Origin: Mycolicibacterium parafortuitum
Lineage (GTDB): Bacteria; Actinomycetota; Actinomycetes; Mycobacteriales; Mycobacteriaceae
Length of the DNA: 64,000 nt
Assembly (NCBI RefSeq): GCF_010725485.1
Contig: NZ_AP022598.1
Coordinates: 3,162,001 to 3,226,000 of the forward strand
Direction of reading: 5' to 3'
The position numbers and the translations under genes were made by a program. Positions 18,126-26,497 of the stretch are shown here, in pieces (position 1 is the first letter of the stretch; the number at the start of each line of letters is the position of its first letter). Under the pieces are notes generated by a model. That model did no database searches. It was given only the letters and a program-made list of their open reading frames with translations, and was not told the DNA's origin.

Positions 18126-18953
18126 ATGGGATTCGACACCGAGACGGTGACGGTGGACGGTCTTGTCACGAGCTATCTGGTGGCGGGACAGGGAGACCCG
18201 GTCGTGCTTCTGCACGGCGGCGAGTTCGGTGCCAGTGCGCGTATCGGGTGGGAACACAACATCGCCGCACTCGCACAGCGACACCGCGTGCTCGCGCCCG
18301 ACATGCTGGGGTTCGGCGGGTCGGCGAAGGTCGTCGATTTCACCGACGGCCGCGGGATGAGGATCAGGCACATCGCGAGGTTCTGCGAGGTGCTCGGGAT
18401 CGATGCGGCGCATTTCGTCGGCAACTCGATGGGAGCGATCAACCTGCTGGTCGACGCCACGTCCGATGCGCCGGTGCTGCCCGCCAGAAGCCTGGTCGCC
18501 ATCTGCGGGGGCGGGGAGATCCAGCGCAACGAACACGTCAGCGCGCTGTACGACTACGACGCCACCTTCGACGGGATGCGCCGAATTGTGGCCGCGCTGT
18601 TCGCCGATGAGAGCTATCCCGACGACGGTTACTACGTGCGGCGCCGCTACGAATCCAGTATCGCGCCGGGTGCGTGGGAGTCGTTGGCGGCGGCACGCTT
18701 CCGCAGGCCGGGCCTGGAGCCGCCCGCCGCCCCGAGCAGTGCGCGCGCCTACGACCGCATCACGGTGCCGACCCTGGTGGTCGAGGGCGGCGCCGACAAG
18801 CTCTTGCCCGCCGGCTGGGCGGCCGAGATCGCCGGACAGATCGCAGGGGGGCGTTCGGTGGTGATCGACGGCGCCGGCCACTGCCCGCAGATCGAATGCC
18901 CCGAAGCCGTGAACGATCTGTTGCTGAACTTCTTCGAAGGGACCGTGAAATGA
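18126..18953 (+). CDS. alpha/beta-hydrolase
   Basis: The 275-residue hydrolase has an HGGEFG oxyanion loop, nucleophile elbow GNSMGA and catalytic His in GAGHCPQIECP. This architecture is shared with meta-cleavage product hydrolases and esterases. ATG 18126 is preceded at suitable spacing by GAAGG; a GTG at 18120 is in frame. It is the second such hydrolase in the operon. One could act on the ring-fission product and the other on a lactone or ester. Confidence 0.8.
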   Translation: MGFDTETVTVDGLVTSYLVAGQGDPVVLLHGGEFGASARIGWEHNIAALAQRHRVLAPDMLGFGGSAKVVDFTDGRGMRIRHIARFCEVLGIDAAHFVGNSMGAINLLVDATSDAPVLPARSLVAICGGGEIQRNEHVSALYDYDATFDGMRRIVAALFADESYPDDGYYVRRRYESSIAPGAWESLAAARFRRPGLEPPAAPSSARAYDRITVPTLVVEGGADKLLPAGWAAEIAGQIAGGRSVVIDGAGHCPQIECPEAVNDLLLNFFEGTVK

Positions 18954-19759
18954 CCGAACTCACCGGCAAGGTCGCCGTCGTGACCGGCGGCGCATCGGGG
19001 ATCGGACGCGGGATCGCGGCCCGGTTCGCCGCCGAGGGCGCCGAGGTGATGATCGCCGATGTGCGCGACGACCTCGGCGAAGAGGTTGCCGCCGAACTCA
19101 ATTCGGCAGGCGGCAAGACCGTCTACCGGCACGTCGACGTCGGGGACCAGGCGCAGGTGGCCGAACTGGTGGACACCACCGTCGCGACGTTCGGTGCCCT
19201 GCATGTGATGGTGAACAACGCCGGCATCTCCAGCCCGCTGCGCAAAGGTCTGTTCTTCGAAGACTTCGAGGAGTTCGACCGGGTCATGCGGGTGAACCTG
19301 CTCGGCGTGATGGCGGGCACCCGCGACGCGGCACGTCACATGGCCGAGCACGGCGGCGGCTCGGTGATCAACCTCGGATCGATCGGCGGGATCCAGGCCG
19401 GCGGCGGCGTGTCCACCTACCGGGCCTCCAAGGCGGCGATCATCCACTTCACCAAGTGCGCGGCGATCGAGCTCGCGCACTACGAGGTCCGGGTCAACTG
19501 CCTTGCGCCCGGCAACATCCCGACGCCGATCCTGGCGTCGTCGGCCACCGACGAGGACCGGGAACGGCTGGAAAGGTTCGAGACCCGGATCCGTCAGCAG
19601 ATGCGTGACGACAGGCCACTCAAGCGCGAGGGCACCGCCGACGACGTCGCCGAGGCGGCGCTGTACCTCGCCACCGACCGGTCGCGGTATGTGACCGGCA
19701 CGGTCCTTCCGGTGGACGGCGGGACTGTCGCCGGGAAGGTGATCGTACGCAAGCCGTGA
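18950..19759 (+). CDS. short-chain dehydrogenase/reductase
   Basis: The 269-residue classical SDR has VTGGASGIGRGIA for NAD(H), an Asp-containing acidic strand end IADVRDD favouring NAD, VNNAGI, Ser in NLGSIGG and YRASK. The C-terminal YVTGTVLPVDGG is typical. The ATG overlaps the preceding hydrolase stop (ATGA). It probably oxidises a ring or side-chain alcohol. Confidence 0.85.
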   Translation: MTELTGKVAVVTGGASGIGRGIAARFAAEGAEVMIADVRDDLGEEVAAELNSAGGKTVYRHVDVGDQAQVAELVDTTVATFGALHVMVNNAGISSPLRKGLFFEDFEEFDRVMRVNLLGVMAGTRDAARHMAEHGGGSVINLGSIGGIQAGGGVSTYRASKAAIIHFTKCAAIELAHYEVRVNCLAPGNIPTPILASSATDEDRERLERFETRIRQQMRDDRPLKREGTADDVAEAALYLATDRSRYVTGTVLPVDGGTVAGKVIVRKP

Positions 19760-19812
19760 TCACTTTAAAGCAGTCGCTTGACTTAGGGTGTGTGACGCGG
19801 TTCACTGAAGCG

Positions 19813-20466
19813 GTGACGACTGCCAGGACGGTCCGTGCCGACCGCGCCACGACAACCCAAGAGGCGATCCTGAAGGCGGCCGAGCGGCTCTACGCCGAAC
19901 ACGGGGTGTATGCGGTCTCCAACCGTCAGGTGAGTGAGGCGGCCGGACAGGGCAACAACGCCGCGGTCGGCTACCACTTCGGCACCAAGACGGATCTGGT
20001 GCGCGCGATCGAACAGAAGCACCGCTCCTCGATCGAGCTGCTGTTGGAGCGGATGGTGGCCGACATCGGCGATTCGACCGAGCTGCGGGACTGGATCCGT
20101 TGTCTGGTCTGCTCGTTGACCGAACATCTCGCGCAGCTCGGCAACCCGACCTGGTATGCGCGCTTCGCCGCGCAGGCGCTGGCCGACCCGGCGTACCAGA
20201 AGATCGTCGTCAAGGATGCGCTGGCGTCCCCGGCGCTGGTCCGCGTCGTCGACGGGATCACCCGCTGTCTGCCCGAGCTTCCGATGGCCGTCGTCGTCGA
20301 ACGCAACATCATGGCCCGCAACCTGTTGGTACACACCTGCGCCGATTTCGAGCGCGCGTTCGCCGACGGCGCCGCGCTGCCCCGGACCAATTGGGCCGCC
20401 GTCGGTTCCGGGCTGATCGACGCCATCGTAGGACTGTGGCAGGCACCCGTGACGGAGGTGCCCTGA
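19813..20466 (+). CDS. TetR-family regulator inside the catabolic cluster
   Basis: The 217-residue regulator has a TetR HTH (ILKAAERLYAEHGVYAVSNRQVSEAAGQGNNAAVGYHFGTK). GTG 19813 places the HTH at normal depth. An in-frame GTG at 19756 overlapping the SDR stop would add 19 residues, but that stretch is unusually AT-rich (CACTTTAAAG, TTGACT) and looks like a promoter or operator. The gene may therefore have its own promoter and split the block into upstream and downstream transcription units. Confidence 0.8.
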   Translation: MTTARTVRADRATTTQEAILKAAERLYAEHGVYAVSNRQVSEAAGQGNNAAVGYHFGTKTDLVRAIEQKHRSSIELLLERMVADIGDSTELRDWIRCLVCSLTEHLAQLGNPTWYARFAAQALADPAYQKIVVKDALASPALVRVVDGITRCLPELPMAVVVERNIMARNLLVHTCADFERAFADGAALPRTNWAAVGSGLIDAIVGLWQAPVTEVP

Positions 20467-20481
20467 TATGGCTTCCCTGAC

Positions 20482-20676
20482 ATGAAGGTCACCGTCGACC
20501 AGGACAAGTGCGTCTCCTCCGGGCAATGCGTGCTCAACGCCATGGAGGTGTTCGACCAGCGCGACGAAGACGGCGTCGTGGAGCTGCTGAACCCCGAGCC
20601 CGGGCCCGACCAGGCCCAGCAGGCCCGTAATGCCGCGGCCGCGTGCCCGGCCCTGGCGATCCAGATCGAGGAGTGA
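20482..20676 (+). CDS. 3Fe-4S ferredoxin
   Basis: The 64-residue ferredoxin has the pattern DQDKCVSSGQCVLNA then AACPALAI. Only three cluster Cys are visible (Cys10, Cys16 and the CP Cys), with Ser/Gly where the fourth would be, as in [3Fe-4S] ferredoxins that serve actinobacterial P450s. The P450 starts 4 bp downstream, so it is the evident electron donor. No ferredoxin reductase lies nearby. Confidence 0.9.
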   Translation: MKVTVDQDKCVSSGQCVLNAMEVFDQRDEDGVVELLNPEPGPDQAQQARNAAAACPALAIQIEE

Positions 20677-20680
20677 TTCC

Positions 20681-21901
20681 ATGACCGACACGCTCGTCTC
20701 GGCGATACCGGAGTACCCGATGGAGCGGGCCGCTGGCTGCCCGTTCGCGCCTCCGCGTCAGATGCTGGAGATGAACGAGACCAAACCCCTTTCGCGGGTG
20801 CGGATCTGGAACGGCACCACTCCGTGGCTGATCACCGGCCACGAGGCCGCCCGCGCGCTGTTCGCCGACCCCCGGGTGTCCGTCGACGATCGGCGCGACG
20901 GATTCCCGCACTGGAACGCACACATGCTGGCCACCGTGGACAAGCGGCCGCGCTCGGTGTTCACCTCGGATGCCGAGGAGCACACCAGGTTCCGGCGGAT
21001 GCTGTCCAAGCCGTTCACGTTCCGGCGTGTCGAGGCGCTGCGCCCGGTGATCCAGGACGTGACCAACGAGTGCATCGACGAGATCCTGGCCGGGCCCCAG
21101 CCCGCCGACATGGTCGCCAAGCTCGCGCTGCCGGTGCCGACCCGCGTGATCAGCGACATGCTCGGCGTGCCGTATGAGGACCACGAGTTCTTCCAGGAGC
21201 ACGCGAACGCCGGACTCGCCCGCTACGCGGCCGCCGACGCGATGCAGAAGGGCGCGATGAGCCTGCATCAGTACTTGATCAACCTGGTCGAGGAGAAGCA
21301 GGCCAACCCGTCCGAGGACGCGGTGTCCGACCTCGCCGAGCGGGTGACCGCCGGTGAGATCAGTGTCAAGGAGGCCGCGCAGCTCGGCACCGGGCTGCTG
21401 ATCGCCGGCCACGAGACCACGGCGAACATGATCGGCATCGGCATCTGCGCGTTGCTGGAGAACCCCGAACAGGCGGCGCTGCTGCGGGATTCGGACGATC
21501 CGAAGTTCATCGCCAACGCAGTCGAAGAACTGATGCGCTATCTGTCGATCATCCAGACCGGTCAGCGCCGCGTCGCGATCGAGGACATCGAGATCGCCGG
21601 CGAGACGATCAAGGCGGGGGAGGGCATCATCCTCGACCTGGCGCCGGCCAACTGGGATCCGGCGGCCTACCCGGAGCCCGACAAGCTCGACCTGACCCGG
21701 GATGCCGGCCAGCAGCTCGGTTTCGGCTATGGCAGGCACCAATGCGTCGGCCAGCAGCTGGCCCGCGCCGAACTGCAGATCGTGTTCCACACGCTGCTGC
21801 GCCGCATCCCGACCATGAAGCTTGCCATCCCGCTCGACGAGGTGCCGTTCAAGCACGACCGCCTCGCCTACGGCGTCTACGAACTCCCGGTTACCTGGTA
21901 A
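20681..21901 (+). CDS. cytochrome P450 monooxygenase
   Basis: The 406-residue soluble bacterial P450 has an intact I-helix AGHETT, EELMRYLS (ExxR), and FGYGRHQCVGQQLARAEL carrying the haem Cys. It activates O2 with electrons from the adjacent ferredoxin and probably hydroxylates the pathway substrate or a side chain. ATG 20681 starts MTDTLVSAIPEYPM, a standard N-terminus; the frame upstream overlaps the ferredoxin and is not used. Confidence 0.92.
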   Translation: MTDTLVSAIPEYPMERAAGCPFAPPRQMLEMNETKPLSRVRIWNGTTPWLITGHEAARALFADPRVSVDDRRDGFPHWNAHMLATVDKRPRSVFTSDAEEHTRFRRMLSKPFTFRRVEALRPVIQDVTNECIDEILAGPQPADMVAKLALPVPTRVISDMLGVPYEDHEFFQEHANAGLARYAAADAMQKGAMSLHQYLINLVEEKQANPSEDAVSDLAERVTAGEISVKEAAQLGTGLLIAGHETTANMIGIGICALLENPEQAALLRDSDDPKFIANAVEELMRYLSIIQTGQRRVAIEDIEIAGETIKAGEGIILDLAPANWDPAAYPEPDKLDLTRDAGQQLGFGYGRHQCVGQQLARAELQIVFHTLLRRIPTMKLAIPLDEVPFKHDRLAYGVYELPVTW

Positions 21902-21941
21902 GCCCCAGACTTCAAGCATTTCAGCCCGATTGGAGACCCGA

Positions 21942-23123
21942 ATGTCTACCGGTACATCTTCTGTAACCGCCACCCTGTATCCGCCCGAGGGCTTCGGCGC
22001 ACCCAAGAACCGGCAGGGCCATTCCACCGGCGGTGTCGTCGGCCTCCCCGAGGACACCGTGATCTTCTCGGCCGACAACCACATCTCGGTGGCCGACGAC
22101 ATCTTCTACGAGCGTTTCCCTGAGGAGCTCAAGGGTGCCGCGCCGCGCATCTGGTATGAGGACGGCGCCTACATGGTCGGAATGAAGGGCAAGGCCTGGA
22201 CCGGTGGCGATTTCGGCCGCGTGCTGATGCAGTACGACGACCTCGCCGGAGCCGCGTCGAACAACATCGAGGCCCGTATCCGCGAACTCAAGGAAGACGG
22301 CATCGACAAGGAACTCGCGTTCCCGAATGCTGTACTGGCGCTGTTCCATTACCCGGACAAAGGGCTGCGGGAACGGGTCTTCCGGATCTACAACGAACAC
22401 ATCGCCGATCTTCAGGAGCGCTCCAACGGTCATTTCTACGGTGTCGGGCTGATCAACTGGTGGGATCCGAAGGGCACCCGCAGCACCCTCGAAGAGCTGA
22501 AGTCACTGGGGCTGCGGACCTTCCTGCTCCCGCTCAACCCAGGCAAAGACGACGACGGAAACATCTACGACTACGGCAGCACCAGCATGGACGCGGTGTG
22601 GGACGAGATCGAGGCCTCCGGGGTCCCGGTCAGCCACCACATCGGCGAGACTCCGCCGAAGACGCCGTGTGAGAACAACAGCGTCGTCGTCGGCATGATG
22701 GTCAACGTCGACTCGTTCCGGGAGCAGTTCGCCAAGTACGTGTTCTCGGGCATCCTGGACCGGCACCCGTCGCTGAAGATCGGCTGGTTCGAAGGCGGTA
22801 TCGCGTGGGTGCCGACGGCGCTGCAGGACGCCGAGCACATGCTGGCGTCCTACCGGCACATGTTCAACCACGAACTTCAGCACGACGTCAACCACTACTG
22901 GTCCCACCACATGAGCGCGTCCTTCATGGTCGACCCGCTGGGCCTGCAGCTGATCGACCGCATCGGGGTCGAAAACGTGATGTGGTCGTCGGACTATCCG
23001 CACAACGAGAGCACATTCGGCTACTCGGAGAAGTCGCTGGCGTCGGTGGTGGAAACGGTCGGCCCGGAGGCGGCGGTGAAGATCGTGTCGACGAACGTAC
23101 AGAGATTCCTGGGGATCTCGTGA
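21942..23123 (+). CDS. TIM-barrel amidohydrolase (PF04909 type)
   Basis: The 393-residue metal-dependent hydrolase/decarboxylase-like protein has a FSADNHIS N-terminal metal strand (DxH-type, reading D-N-H), SHHIGE in the middle and WSSDYPHNES near the C-terminus with the conserved Asp. The family includes ACMSD- and 2,3-dihydroxybenzoate-decarboxylase-like enzymes acting on aromatic acids or ring-cleavage products. A TGGAGA ribosome site precedes ATG 21942. A related protein is at 47794-49089, also next to beta-oxidation genes. Confidence 0.82.
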   Translation: MSTGTSSVTATLYPPEGFGAPKNRQGHSTGGVVGLPEDTVIFSADNHISVADDIFYERFPEELKGAAPRIWYEDGAYMVGMKGKAWTGGDFGRVLMQYDDLAGAASNNIEARIRELKEDGIDKELAFPNAVLALFHYPDKGLRERVFRIYNEHIADLQERSNGHFYGVGLINWWDPKGTRSTLEELKSLGLRTFLLPLNPGKDDDGNIYDYGSTSMDAVWDEIEASGVPVSHHIGETPPKTPCENNSVVVGMMVNVDSFREQFAKYVFSGILDRHPSLKIGWFEGGIAWVPTALQDAEHMLASYRHMFNHELQHDVNHYWSHHMSASFMVDPLGLQLIDRIGVENVMWSSDYPHNESTFGYSEKSLASVVETVGPEAAVKIVSTNVQRFLGIS

Positions 23124-24361
23124 CAGCGACCCTGACTGCCGGCTCGGCCCTGCTTGACATCCCGGACGTTCCTGACCGCGCCAGGATGTACCGAGAATGT
23201 GGTGCGCGGCTGCGGACGTCGATGCGGGAGAAGGGCGTCGACGCCCTCGTCCTGCTCGGCAACGGCAACGTGGTCTACGCGACCGGTGCCAGCTGGCCGC
23301 TGTTGGACGCGGGGCTGTCCCACGTGGAGCGTCCGGTCGCCGTCGTGCTGGCCGATGACGAGCATCCACACCTGTACATGCCGTTCCGCGAGGGCAGTGC
23401 GTTCGACACCGAGGTCCCCGGCGACCACGTCCACGGCCCGTTGTACCTCGAATTCGACGAGGGGGTACACCATTTCGCCGCGGTGTTGGCCGACCTCGTC
23501 CCGGCGGGCGCGACAGTGGCCGTCGACGAGTTGACCGGGGCGATGCGCCGTGCCGCGGGCCGGTTGTTCCCGGCCGGACCGCCGTCTGACGCCGCCCAGG
23601 TGATCGGGCCGGCCAAGCTCGTCAAGACCATCGACCAGATCGCCGGCGTCCGACAGGCCTGCCGCATCACCGAACAGGCGCTGCTCGACGTTCAGCCCGC
23701 GGTGGCTCCCGGCGTGAGCCAGATGGATCTCTCGGCGCGGTTCGTCCGGCGGGCGTTCGAACTCGGTGCGACGACGAACATGATCGAGGCGATCTGGCAG
23801 GTGATGCCGACGACCCGGAGCAGTGGTTCGGTGTGGACCACGACCGGTGACCTGGCGCTGCCGTTGCTGCCGACGGAGAAGCCGCTGGCCTCCGGCGATG
23901 TGTTGTGGACCGACATCAGCATCACCTACGAGGGCTACTGCTCTGATTGGGGCCGCACCTGGGTGGTGGGCGAGGATCCGACCCCCGAACAGAATGCGAA
24001 CTTCGCGAAGTGGCGCGAAATCCTCGACGCCGTATTGGCCGTGACCAAGGCCGGCGCCACTTCCGGGGATCTGGCGCGCGCGGCGATCGCCGCCAACGGA
24101 GGCAAGAAGCCGTGGTTGCCGCACTTCTACCTCGGTCACGGGATCGGCACCAACGCGGCCGAGATGCCGATGATCGGCACCGATCTCGGCGAGGAGTTCG
24201 ACGACAACTTCGTGTTCCCGGCGAACATGCTGCTGGTCTTGGAGCCCGTCGTCTGGGAGGACGGCACCGGGGGTTATCGAAGCGAGGAGATCGTGGTCAT
24301 CACCGAAGACGGTTACCAGTCGATCACCGACTACCCGTACGCCCCCTACGGACTGAGCTGA
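23120..24361 (+). CDS. M24 pita-bread metallohydrolase (Xaa-Pro peptidase/creatinase superfamily)
   Basis: The 413-residue protein has an N-terminal creatinase-like domain and a C-terminal M24 domain with all five dinuclear metal ligands apparent: Asp265 (WTDIS), Asp276 (SDWGRTW), His340 (LGHGIGTN), Glu375 (LLVLEP) and Glu390 (RSEEIVV). It is probably a metal-dependent C-N hydrolase. The setting in a catabolic operon argues for a small-molecule amide rather than a peptide substrate. GTG 23120 overlaps the preceding stop. A second M24 protein, lacking most ligands, follows 10 bp downstream. Confidence 0.83.
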   Translation: MTATLTAGSALLDIPDVPDRARMYRECGARLRTSMREKGVDALVLLGNGNVVYATGASWPLLDAGLSHVERPVAVVLADDEHPHLYMPFREGSAFDTEVPGDHVHGPLYLEFDEGVHHFAAVLADLVPAGATVAVDELTGAMRRAAGRLFPAGPPSDAAQVIGPAKLVKTIDQIAGVRQACRITEQALLDVQPAVAPGVSQMDLSARFVRRAFELGATTNMIEAIWQVMPTTRSSGSVWTTTGDLALPLLPTEKPLASGDVLWTDISITYEGYCSDWGRTWVVGEDPTPEQNANFAKWREILDAVLAVTKAGATSGDLARAAIAANGGKKPWLPHFYLGHGIGTNAAEMPMIGTDLGEEFDDNFVFPANMLLVLEPVVWEDGTGGYRSEEIVVITEDGYQSITDYPYAPYGLS

Positions 24362-24371
24362 GAAGTACGAC

Positions 24372-25508
24372 ATGGCAATCGAAATCGTCTGTGACGACCT
24401 CGCCCTCCGCGCGGGCCGGCGTGAACGCGCGCTGGCCCAGATGGCGGCCCACGACCTCGACGTGCTCGTGTTGGGCCGGCAGGCCAACGTGCGCTACGTG
24501 ACCGGTGCCCCGCAACTCTGGGTCGCGGGCACCCGTCCGTTCGCGCCGATCTGTGTGCTCGTGCGGGCCACCGGAGAGATCCACCTCAACAGCAGCTGGG
24601 ACGAGGGCATCCCGGAGGAAATCGGACACGACCACCTGTACGGGCTGGCCTGGAACCCGATGACCCTGATCGAGGTACTCAAGGGCATCGACGGCGCGGC
24701 CGACGCGACGCGCGTCGGGACCGACGCGATCTCGCCGACCTTCGCGAAGCTGCTGCCGTTGGCGTTCCCGAACGCCGAACTCGTCGACGCGGAGATCGCG
24801 ATGAAGGCCGCGCGCCGCACGAAGACTGCTGACGAGCTTCGTGTGCTGCGCGGCGCGCTGAACGTCGCCGAGCGCGGCCTGGCCGCGGCCGTGTCCGAAC
24901 TCGCGGTGGGAGTCACCGAACAGGCGCTCAACGGCGTGTTGATGGAGGCGATGACCGCGGGCGGGTACAGCACCTCGGCCACCCAGGACGGCGCGTGGAT
25001 CACCTCGCGTGACCACGCTTGGCGGGTCGGTCGGCGCGATCGCCGGATCGCCGAAGGCGACCTGGTTGCGTTCGCGGCGGGTGCGCTGGCCGACGGTTAC
25101 GTCGGTGAGGTCGGCCGCACCTGGCCGGTCGGGGAGGTCCCCGGCGCGGATGCCCTCTTCGGCCGCGCACATGACCTGTGGGAGCGCCTGATCGACGCCT
25201 GCCGCCCCGGCGCGTCGGCGACCGGCCTGCTCACCGCCTACGACGCCGCGGGCGAGGCGCTGCCGCCCGTCCCCGTGGCGCACGGCCTCGGACTCGGCTT
25301 CGATCCGCCGGTGATCTCCCCGGACCTGCCGCAGACCTGCGCCGACGAGCGCCTCGACCCCGGCACGGTGCTGGCGGTCACCGCGTACGTGTGGGAGCCC
25401 GGCGTCGGTTCGGTCTTCCACCGCGACGCCGTGCTGATCGGCGAGGACGGTCCCGAAGTACTGACGTCGAGCCCGGGTCGGGCCCAGACCACCGCCGGAA
25501 TCGGCTGA
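24372..25508 (+). CDS. M24-family protein lacking most metal ligands
   Basis: The 378-residue protein is homologous in plan to its neighbour at 23120. Aligning the shared GRTW, HG and EDG landmarks puts Ala235, Glu246, His304, Thr337 and Asp352 at the five ligand positions, so only the His is retained. Creatinase itself is a metal-free member of this fold, so the protein may be catalytic by another mechanism, or a non-catalytic partner of the upstream M24 enzyme. It has its own ATG, 10 bp after the upstream stop. Confidence 0.78.
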   Translation: MAIEIVCDDLALRAGRRERALAQMAAHDLDVLVLGRQANVRYVTGAPQLWVAGTRPFAPICVLVRATGEIHLNSSWDEGIPEEIGHDHLYGLAWNPMTLIEVLKGIDGAADATRVGTDAISPTFAKLLPLAFPNAELVDAEIAMKAARRTKTADELRVLRGALNVAERGLAAAVSELAVGVTEQALNGVLMEAMTAGGYSTSATQDGAWITSRDHAWRVGRRDRRIAEGDLVAFAAGALADGYVGEVGRTWPVGEVPGADALFGRAHDLWERLIDACRPGASATGLLTAYDAAGEALPPVPVAHGLGLGFDPPVISPDLPQTCADERLDPGTVLAVTAYVWEPGVGSVFHRDAVLIGEDGPEVLTSSPGRAQTTAGIG

Positions 25509-25518
25509 GAGGACATAC

Positions 25519-26484
25519 GTGTCGGAGAACAGGCGGCCGTCTCCCGAGGAGATCATCCTCTACGAGAAGGACCCCAGGACCAAGATCGCGACCATCACGT
25601 TCAACCGGCCGGAGTTCCTCAACGCGCCGACATCGCTGGCCCGGCTACGGTATGCGGACGTGCTGCGCGCGGCCAACGCCGACAACGACGTGAAGGTCGT
25701 GATCATCCGCGGTGTCGGGGACAACCTCGGCAGCGGAGCCGATCTCCCGGAGTTCATGGAGGGCAACGACAATCCCGCCGCCCGGCTCGCGGAGCTGCGC
25801 CTCGAAGATGACGGCGTCGGCGAGGTGACCTATCCGCCGAAGGGGACGTTCCGTAACGGCGCCACCATCAGCGCGTGGTACGCCAACTCCCAGGCCGGTA
25901 ACCGAGCGCTGCAGGATTTCAAGAAGATCAGCATCGTCGAGGCCAAGGGGTACTGCTACGGCTGGCACTTCTACCAGTGCGCCGACGCCGATCTGGTGAT
26001 CTCGTCCGACGACGCGCTGTTCGGACATCCGTCCTTCCGCTATCACGGCTGGGGTCCGCGGATGTGGACCTGGGTGCAGATGATGGGGCTGCGCAAGTTC
26101 CAGGAGATGGTGTTCACCGGCCGTCCGTTCACCGCCGCCGAGATGTACGACTGCAACTTCCTGAACAAGGTGGTCGCTCGCGACCAACTGGAGGCCGAGA
26201 CACAGAAGTACGCGCTGGCGTGTGCCCGGAACCGCCCGGTGGACACCGTGTTTCAGCAGAAGATGTTCTTCGAGATCTTCAAGCAGCAGCAGGGCGAGTA
26301 CATGGGTAGCCTGCTGAGCGCGTTCTTCGAGTCGATGGGCAACGGGGTCGCCAACGACAGCGACGACGACCTGGACATGTTCGAGTCGATCGACAGCGGA
26401 CTGTCGGCAGCGGTCAACGACAACGACAGCAAGTTCCCGCCCGAGTTCCGGTTGAGCAAGCGCAACCGGGCCCAACCGGACTGA
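25519..26484 (+). CDS. enoyl-CoA hydratase/isomerase family protein (long form)
   Basis: The 321-residue crotonase-superfamily protein is some 60 residues longer than usual. [20 protein letters not shown] is the first strand, [15 protein letters not shown] the first oxyanion loop, and [21 protein letters not shown] the second. A long acidic C-terminus ([11 protein letters not shown]) follows. It starts with GTG 10 bp after the second M24 gene. It may hydrate, isomerise or cleave a ring (ring-opening crotonase) as CoA ester; which one is not decidable here. Confidence 0.8.
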   Translation: MSENRRPSPEEIILYEKDPRTKIATITFNRPEFLNAPTSLARLRYADVLRAANADNDVKVVIIRGVGDNLGSGADLPEFMEGNDNPAARLAELRLEDDGVGEVTYPPKGTFRNGATISAWYANSQAGNRALQDFKKISIVEAKGYCYGWHFYQCADADLVISSDDALFGHPSFRYHGWGPRMWTWVQMMGLRKFQEMVFTGRPFTAAEMYDCNFLNKVVARDQLEAETQKYALACARNRPVDTVFQQKMFFEIFKQQQGEYMGSLLSAFFESMGNGVANDSDDDLDMFESIDSGLSAAVNDNDSKFPPEFRLSKRNRAQPD

Positions 26485-26497
26485 GCCCAGGGCCGAA

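Noticed and set aside
20676..21942. Separate unknown frames over the P450 (antisense 20534-22102)
   Set aside because: The antisense frame has no motif, while the sense frame has a full P450 signature; it is a GC shadow.
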